From Candidatus Zipacnadia bacterium (lineage in GTDB: Bacteria > Armatimonadota > Zipacnadia > Zipacnadales > UBA11051), in NCBI GenBank assembly GCA_029821145.1, contig JALGTY010000010.1, positions 1-38,160 on the forward strand: a stretch of DNA of 38,160 nt, written 5' to 3'. How positions within the stretch are numbered: position 1 is the first letter of the stretch; every line of letters begins with the position of its first letter. A program made the position numbers and the translations under genes. The notes beneath the pieces are model-generated. The model was not told where the DNA came from. It ran no database searches and saw only the letters and a program-made list of their open reading frames with translations. Positions 33,427-38,160 of the stretch are shown here, in pieces.

Positions 33427-34623
33427 ATGGCTGAATTGGCGCTCAAAGGCGGGCAGGCTCTGAGGACACGGCCTTTCCCCAAATGGCCGGTTGTGACCGA
33501 AGACGAGGTCAATGCGGTCATGGAAGTGGTCGAAAGCGGGAAATGGGGCCACGTCTTCACCGAGCGAACAGAGCGATTCTGTGACAGATATGCCGAATAT
33601 CACGGTGTTGATTACGCCATTCCGGTGAGCAATGGCTCTACGGCTCTGGAAGTCGCCCTGAGAAATGCGGGCATAGGCCCTGGCGATGAGGTCATCACCC
33701 CGCCGAGTACCTGGGTGGCGACCAATCTGGCGCCGCTGATAGTCGGAGCCGATGTGGTATTTGCTGACGTGCTGCCGGATACATACTGCATAGACCCCGA
33801 CAAGATCGAGGAGGCCATCACCGCTTGCACCAGGGCTGTAATCCCCGTCCACATAGGCGGATATCTTTGTGAGATGGACCGCATCATGGAGATTGCCAGG
33901 GAACATGACCTGGTGGTGATCGAGGATTGCGCGCAGGCGCATGGGTCGCGATACAAGGGGCAGGTGGTAGGGAGCATCGGGCACTTCGGCTGCTTCAGCT
34001 TTGAGAAATCGAAGCTGATTACTGCAGGCGAAGGCGGCATGGTGACGACGAATGCAGAGAGCCTGGGCGATCTTGCGTTTGGCATCCTGGGCGTGGAAGG
34101 GCGTCAAGGACAAAGACTGGCGGACGGGCGAATTAACATAGGCTGGAACTACCGGATGACGGAATTCCAGATCGCCGTCCTTCTGGCCCAGCTCGATAGA
34201 TTCGACGAGCAACGCGAAAAGAGAATCGAAAACGCCGAATACCTGAAGCCAGGGCTCGCCGCAATAGACGGTATAGAGCCGCTGCGCCAGAGCCCGGAGC
34301 AGAACTACTACTCCTACATCTTCAAGTATGATGCCACACGTTTCAAGGACGTGCCCAAGCAGAGATTCATGGAGGCGCTGGAGGCAGAAGGTATTCCGCT
34401 GTTCTCTTCGCCGTCCCACCAACACCCGGCGTACCGCTCGCCGAAGTTTCGCTGGCCCGGCAAGAGTTATAGTGACGTATTCTGTCCGGTGGCCGAAAAA
34501 GCGTTCGAACAAGAAGCGATAGGCTTTCAAGGGACGTGGATACTGCTGGGCGAAAAAGAGGATATGGACGACATAGTCAACGCCATACTTAAGATAAGAG
34601 AGAATATCGAGGAGCTCGTGTAA
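33427..34623 (+). CDS. DegT/DnrJ/EryC1/StrS (StsC-like) aminotransferase
   Basis: This 398-residue PLP enzyme starts at ATG 33427 behind GAGG; GTG 33415 is an alternative. The opening 'LALKGGQALRTRPFPKWP' and 'ESGKWGHVF' are typical of the StsC/AHBA-synthase-like branch, which aminates scyllo-inosose or keto sugars with glutamine. 'VVIEDCAQAHGSRYKG' binds PLP, and the internal aldimine Lys is K196 in 'FSFEKSKLITAGEGG'. The neighbouring Gfo/Idh dehydrogenases could generate its keto substrate, as in inosamine and kanosamine routes, or it could run in reverse to deaminate an imported amino sugar. It ends 28 bases before the fucosidase. Confidence 0.92.
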   Translation: MAELALKGGQALRTRPFPKWPVVTEDEVNAVMEVVESGKWGHVFTERTERFCDRYAEYHGVDYAIPVSNGSTALEVALRNAGIGPGDEVITPPSTWVATNLAPLIVGADVVFADVLPDTYCIDPDKIEEAITACTRAVIPVHIGGYLCEMDRIMEIAREHDLVVIEDCAQAHGSRYKGQVVGSIGHFGCFSFEKSKLITAGEGGMVTTNAESLGDLAFGILGVEGRQGQRLADGRINIGWNYRMTEFQIAVLLAQLDRFDEQREKRIENAEYLKPGLAAIDGIEPLRQSPEQNYYSYIFKYDATRFKDVPKQRFMEALEAEGIPLFSSPSHQHPAYRSPKFRWPGKSYSDVFCPVAEKAFEQEAIGFQGTWILLGEKEDMDDIVNAILKIRENIEELV

Positions 34624-34651
34624 CGTGTCGCTATGAAAAGGTGAAACATAA

Positions 34652-35962
34652 GTGCTCAATATTCCCGACTACTGGCAGTGGTTTCAACAAGCCCGGTTCG
34701 GACAGTTCATCCACTGGGGGCCGTATTCGGCTTACGGCCGGGGAGAACAGGTGCTGTTCCGCGAGCACCTCGACCAGCAGGAATATGCGGAAAACGCGTG
34801 CAAGTGGAATCCCCAGAGATTTGACGCGCATGAGTGGGCTGAAATAAGCAGACGCGCGGGAATGAAATATGGCGTTCTGACCACGCGCCACCACGACGGC
34901 TTCTGCCTGTGGGATTCGGAGTTGACCGATTATACCAGCGCGGCGCAGGCGGCCGGGCGCGATTTCGTGGGCGAATACGTCGAGGCATTCCGCGAAGCCG
35001 GGCTGCGCGTGGGACTGTACTACTCGCTCGCCGACTGGCGCATACCCGCCTACTGGGAAGGGCCGGAACACGACCCGAAGGGGTGGGACGAGTTTCAAAC
35101 CTACGTGCATAGCCAGGTGCGCGAGCTACTGACCAACTACGGCGAGATAGATGTGATGTGGTTTGACGGCGCGTGGCCACATTCGGCGGATAGGTGGAAA
35201 AGCCACGAGCTGGTCGAGATGATCCGCTCGCTGCAGCCGGCGATACTCATCAACAATCGGCTCGGACAGCCAGCAGGCGACACATCGTTTTCAGATGAAC
35301 TGGGCGATTTCGGCACTCCCGAACACCAGATCGTTTCTGAGGCTGGGCGGATGTGGGAATCGTGCCAGGTGAGTGCGTGGCGGCTATGGGGCTATGCGAC
35401 AGGGGAGCGCTGGCGGCCGGCTGCTCTGTTGCTTGACATGCTGGTCGAGGCGGCAAGCAAAGGCGGCAACCTGCTGCTCAACGTCGGCCCAACCGCCGAC
35501 GGCGAGCACCCAGCCGAGTACGCCGAGCAGATGAAAGAGATTGGCCAATGGATGGATGTGCACGGGGAGGCGATCTACGGCTCTGAGGCGGGCGATGTGT
35601 GCGAGTTCATCACCTACGGCCGGCAGACCCGGAAGGGTAATAACCTGTACCTGGTCATACGCTTCTGGGACGGCCGGGGAGAGGTAAACCTCGGCGGGTT
35701 GGCGACTAAGGTGAACCGCGCCGTGCTTCTCACCACCGGCGAAGAGCTGCCCTTCGCGCAGACCGAGGACCACGTGCTGATAGGCGGCCTGCCTGCCGAG
35801 CCGCCAACGAAGCTTTTCCCGGTCATAAGACTGGAATGTGACGGGCCTCCGCAAGCCAGGGACTGGGCTGTTGACCGGCTGTGGGAAGGCAACCCGCGAC
35901 GGATGATGCCATGGGCTGCCGCGCGCGGCACGTCAGTGTTCGCTGACGGCAAGCCGAGATAA
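34652..35962 (+). CDS. GH29 alpha-L-fucosidase
   Basis: This 436-residue protein starts at GTG 34652 with AAGGTG 8 bases upstream; no signal peptide is seen, so it acts in the cytoplasm on imported oligosaccharides or fucosides. GH29 marks: 'ARFGQFIHWGPYSAYG' near residue 15, 'TRHHDGFCLWDS', 'GLYYSLADWR', and the nucleophile D172 in 'DVMWFDGAW'. 'NLLLNVGPTADGE' closes the barrel, and a small beta-sandwich follows from about residue 345. It is somewhat short for GH29 but complete. It is the last gene of the plus-strand unit and the only one that names a probable sugar, L-fucose. Confidence 0.92.
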   Translation: MLNIPDYWQWFQQARFGQFIHWGPYSAYGRGEQVLFREHLDQQEYAENACKWNPQRFDAHEWAEISRRAGMKYGVLTTRHHDGFCLWDSELTDYTSAAQAAGRDFVGEYVEAFREAGLRVGLYYSLADWRIPAYWEGPEHDPKGWDEFQTYVHSQVRELLTNYGEIDVMWFDGAWPHSADRWKSHELVEMIRSLQPAILINNRLGQPAGDTSFSDELGDFGTPEHQIVSEAGRMWESCQVSAWRLWGYATGERWRPAALLLDMLVEAASKGGNLLLNVGPTADGEHPAEYAEQMKEIGQWMDVHGEAIYGSEAGDVCEFITYGRQTRKGNNLYLVIRFWDGRGEVNLGGLATKVNRAVLLTTGEELPFAQTEDHVLIGGLPAEPPTKLFPVIRLECDGPPQARDWAVDRLWEGNPRRMMPWAAARGTSVFADGKPR

Positions 35963-35967
35963 GCGAT

Positions 35968-35984
35968 AAGACTGGCCTAGTCTT
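35968..35984. terminator. Possible short bidirectional terminator hairpin
   Basis: AAGACT (35968-35973) pairs with AGTCTT (35979-35984) around a 5-base loop, between the convergent fucosidase and lyase genes. The stem is short and there is no clear T-run on the plus strand, so this is only a candidate. Confidence 0.25.
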
Positions 35985-36024
35985 GCGCCGGCCTCGGGAT
36001 TCTGCATTGAGTTACTCAGCCGCG

Positions 36025-38160
36025 TCAGCCGGTCACATCCGGCGGAATGGTCAGGTCGTCTCTGTCCAGCAATGTTTCCCCGTCGAGCTCCACCTTCAGG
36101 TGCGGCGATTCGCCGGCATCGCCTGCCAAGTTCAGCATGACCTGGTGGGCTTTGTCATTGGCATTGCACGAGAATACAACTAGCCGGTTGCTAACGATAG
36201 TGGAGACATCCTCTGCGTGAGTCTCGCCCAACTCCAAGAGCGTGACCAGCACAACCTCATCCGTGGGCGGGATATTGGCCTGGATGTAGGGGTTGTACTT
36301 CTCGGCTCCGGGGTAGGTAACATATTCCACAGGCACCCTCGCCGGGTGCAGGAAGCGGATGCGCATTTGCTTGTCAGCCTTGACGATCTCGACATCGCCT
36401 GGCGTAGCCGGCTCTCCAACCAGCATCTCCTTGCCAGCCCGCGTCACCTGCGCCATGCCTCCCCATGAGTGCGGATGCACCAGCCACTGGAAGCTCCGCG
36501 CCTGGCCTGCCGCCTTCAGGTCATCAACCATCAGGAGCAGGTCCGGCTTGAGATAGATGAGGTGGCGATGAGCGCGGCTGAGCAGTGAACTGCTGTAGGC
36601 GGCAGTCGCGTCGCCCATCGCATAGTCAACGTGGCGAGTCGTCGCGAAGTAGGGAATATCGCCCCGCTTGTGGGTCTGCATCTTGCCGTCAACGAGTATG
36701 CAGTTGTGGCCAACTGCGCCGCGCGCAAACTCCCGCAGAGCTCCGCCCAGCGACGAAGCATAGCCGCAATCCATCGCCACCGCCGTGGCGCTCCGGTAGA
36801 TCAGGAAGTTATTCTGATCCATGTGGGCATGGCCCTGACCGGAGGAGCTACACTGCAGCGCGATGAATGTGCCATCCTGCTCCCAGCCCGAACGCAGCGA
36901 TGCCCATCCCACGCGCGGGAAGATATCCCCCGGCCGTTGTGGGTCGCGCTCGATTACCGGCGTCTGCGGATCGAAGGCAATGAACTTGTAGTGATCCCAT
37001 CTCACGTAGCCGACCGTCTTCGTCTCCCTCAGATACCAGCCGGCATTGCCGTCGTGGGTGTATGCCCCCAGCAGCGTCAGCGGGAAATGCCATACCACGT
37101 ACTGGGCCGAACCGCCGGCGTCTGCAAACCATGCCTGGGTATGCCAATCGTTGGCCAGAAACGCTATCCCGAAGCGGGCCATCACCGGCAGGAATGGGTG
37201 GCCGAGATGGTCCACGCCGAAGTTGCGCTTGAGAGAGTCGGCAAGGAAAATGAGCAGTCCGTAGGCCCAGGAATCATAGCCTTGGCCCTCCGTCCGGTGA
37301 CTGTTAGCGCGCTTGTCCCAGTAATCGAGCACGCAATCCTCGGCCAGCCGCACGCACGTTGCCGCACCCGCTGTCTCACCAAGCGTAGCCACTGCGCACA
37401 GCCCCAGCGCCGTCGTCCACAGCGCGTAGCCGTTACTGTTGCCAATGCCCGGGGACAACGCCTCATGCAGCGGAACCAGCACATTCCTCTGGAGCGCCTC
37501 AGCCACAAACGCCCGCTCATCCTCGCTCAGCAGGTCGTAGCACAGGTCATAGGCGAAGCAGGCCGCTATCGAGATGTTGCCGATCTCCAGGCTCGGCCGG
37601 TTGTTGACCGGGTCGTACCATTGCGGCCACTCGCATATCGCCAGCAGCAGCTCTTTCGCGCGGTTGCCATAGCCCGCGTTTCCAGTCGCCGCATAGACCA
37701 ACGACAGGCTCTTGAGGCGCTCGGAGAGTGCTCCGGCAAGAGGGTTCCAGCTCAGACCGCCACCCTCTTGCGGCATCTCCTGCGGCGGCCACGGCAGCGA
37801 GCTCTTGCCGAACTTGATTTCCGTCTCTTGCAGGTACTTGTCGGCGCGTGCGCGGATGACTGCAAGCAGTGATGCCGGCGACGCCCCATAGACACCCTCC
37901 GTAGTGTCAGCCGCTCGTGCCGGCAGCTTAGCCGCAATTTCCGGACTCACGATAGCCCGCGGATGACCGCTGATCTGCCCCGCCAGCGGCTTCTCACCCG
38001 CAAATATCTCCGCCGTCGTCATCGCGCGCCTCAAGACCAGGTCATCCAGTTGCAGAGCTCCGCTCGGAAGCATCCCCGACAGGGCAACCGTCGCCTTCAC
38101 CGCAGCTTCGGGAGCCACAGTCTGAGTTGATATCTGCGCCCACTCCTCACCCTTCGGCGC
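36025..38160 (-). CDS. Heparinase II/III-type polysaccharide lyase, 5' end outside window
   Basis: The frame is open from the stop at 36025 to the right edge, about 711 residues. An internal GTG at 38118 is unlikely to be the true start because coding-like sequence ('EEWAQISTQTVAPEAAV') continues to the edge. The first visible residues look like the end of a carbohydrate-binding sandwich ('GALQLDDLVLRR'). An alpha-toroid follows from about 130, with 'NISIAACFAYDLCYDLL'. The heparinase II/III beta-sandwich begins near 'QGHAHMDQNNFLIYR', whose His residues are typical active-site or metal positions, and includes 'VGHNCILVDGK'. Alginate or glycosaminoglycan-like uronan cleavage is plausible. It converges with the fucosidase gene. 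Confidence 0.88.
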   Translation of the reverse strand, partial: APKGEEWAQISTQTVAPEAAVKATVALSGMLPSGALQLDDLVLRRAMTTAEIFAGEKPLAGQISGHPRAIVSPEIAAKLPARAADTTEGVYGASPASLLAVIRARADKYLQETEIKFGKSSLPWPPQEMPQEGGGLSWNPLAGALSERLKSLSLVYAATGNAGYGNRAKELLLAICEWPQWYDPVNNRPSLEIGNISIAACFAYDLCYDLLSEDERAFVAEALQRNVLVPLHEALSPGIGNSNGYALWTTALGLCAVATLGETAGAATCVRLAEDCVLDYWDKRANSHRTEGQGYDSWAYGLLIFLADSLKRNFGVDHLGHPFLPVMARFGIAFLANDWHTQAWFADAGGSAQYVVWHFPLTLLGAYTHDGNAGWYLRETKTVGYVRWDHYKFIAFDPQTPVIERDPQRPGDIFPRVGWASLRSGWEQDGTFIALQCSSSGQGHAHMDQNNFLIYRSATAVAMDCGYASSLGGALREFARGAVGHNCILVDGKMQTHKRGDIPYFATTRHVDYAMGDATAAYSSSLLSRAHRHLIYLKPDLLLMVDDLKAAGQARSFQWLVHPHSWGGMAQVTRAGKEMLVGEPATPGDVEIVKADKQMRIRFLHPARVPVEYVTYPGAEKYNPYIQANIPPTDEVVLVTLLELGETHAEDVSTIVSNRLVVFSCNANDKAHQVMLNLAGDAGESPHLKVELDGETLLDRDDLTIPPDVTG

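Noticed and set aside
33412-34659. 415-codon minus-strand frame
   Set aside because: Exact shadow of the DegT aminotransferase gene; no protein family features.
36631-37872. 413-codon plus-strand frame
   Set aside because: Antisense to the heparinase-type lyase, which has recognisable motifs over the same bases.

Overview
The window reads as about 38 kb of chromosome from a free-living, probably uncultured bacterium with moderately high GC. No rRNA, tRNA, phage or integrase gene is visible. Several traits recur in Armatimonadota, planctomycete/Lentisphaerae-type and other deep-branching environmental genomes: a TIGR03960/DUF2344/RNase G cluster, an OPT-like DUF6785-type membrane protein, GHL10-type hydrolases, and a dense set of Gfo/Idh, URO-D-like, sugar isomerase and DegT genes. 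Placement below 'bacterium, possibly Armatimonadota' is a guess from gene content only.

Left part (1-21,800), mostly housekeeping. A secreted or anchored TPR protein and a Tat-leader radical SAM enzyme of the AmmeMemoRadiSam type sit between two inverted copies of a REP-like hairpin. A secreted GHL10-type hydrolase follows. A minus-strand block then carries (in transcription order) aspartate 4-decarboxylase, a 12-TM-type membrane protein, a two-domain GNAT, a radical SAM protein, its DUF2344 partner (start and stop overlapping) and an RNase E/G with textbook catalytic and zinc-link residues. Next come a metallophosphoesterase, a small BON-like protein, RqcH (D97/R98 present), a PaaI-type thioesterase, SSB with its own promoter and terminator, and a flavin reductase-like protein.

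Right part (21,800-38,160), a carbohydrate-processing locus built from two divergent transcription units. The minus-strand unit (28,066 down to 21,828) encodes two isochorismatase-fold paralogues (one cytoplasmic, one with a signal peptide), a frameshifted HEAT-repeat/GH2-like sugar-binding protein and a 1,108-residue LamG-plus-glycosidase-like secreted protein. The plus-strand unit (28,227 to 35,962) encodes two URO-D-fold proteins, an IolE-like TIM-barrel isomerase, two Gfo/Idh oxidoreductases, a DegT/StsC-type aminotransferase and a GH29 alpha-L-fucosidase. A convergent heparinase II/III-type lyase runs off the right edge. The cluster contains no recognisable regulator or transporter.

The most unusual features are the isochorismatase-like pair, which keep the catalytic Cys but appear to carry His where the family has Asp and Lys; the URO-D pair with HxDG in place of the zinc HxCG motif; and an isomerase with Gln at a usual Glu metal ligand. 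Together they suggest an uncharacterised route for a fucosylated, possibly aminated or cyclitol-like, substrate. That pathway reading is inference. The intergenic regions hold at least six families of short palindromic or tandem repeats, most of them present twice.
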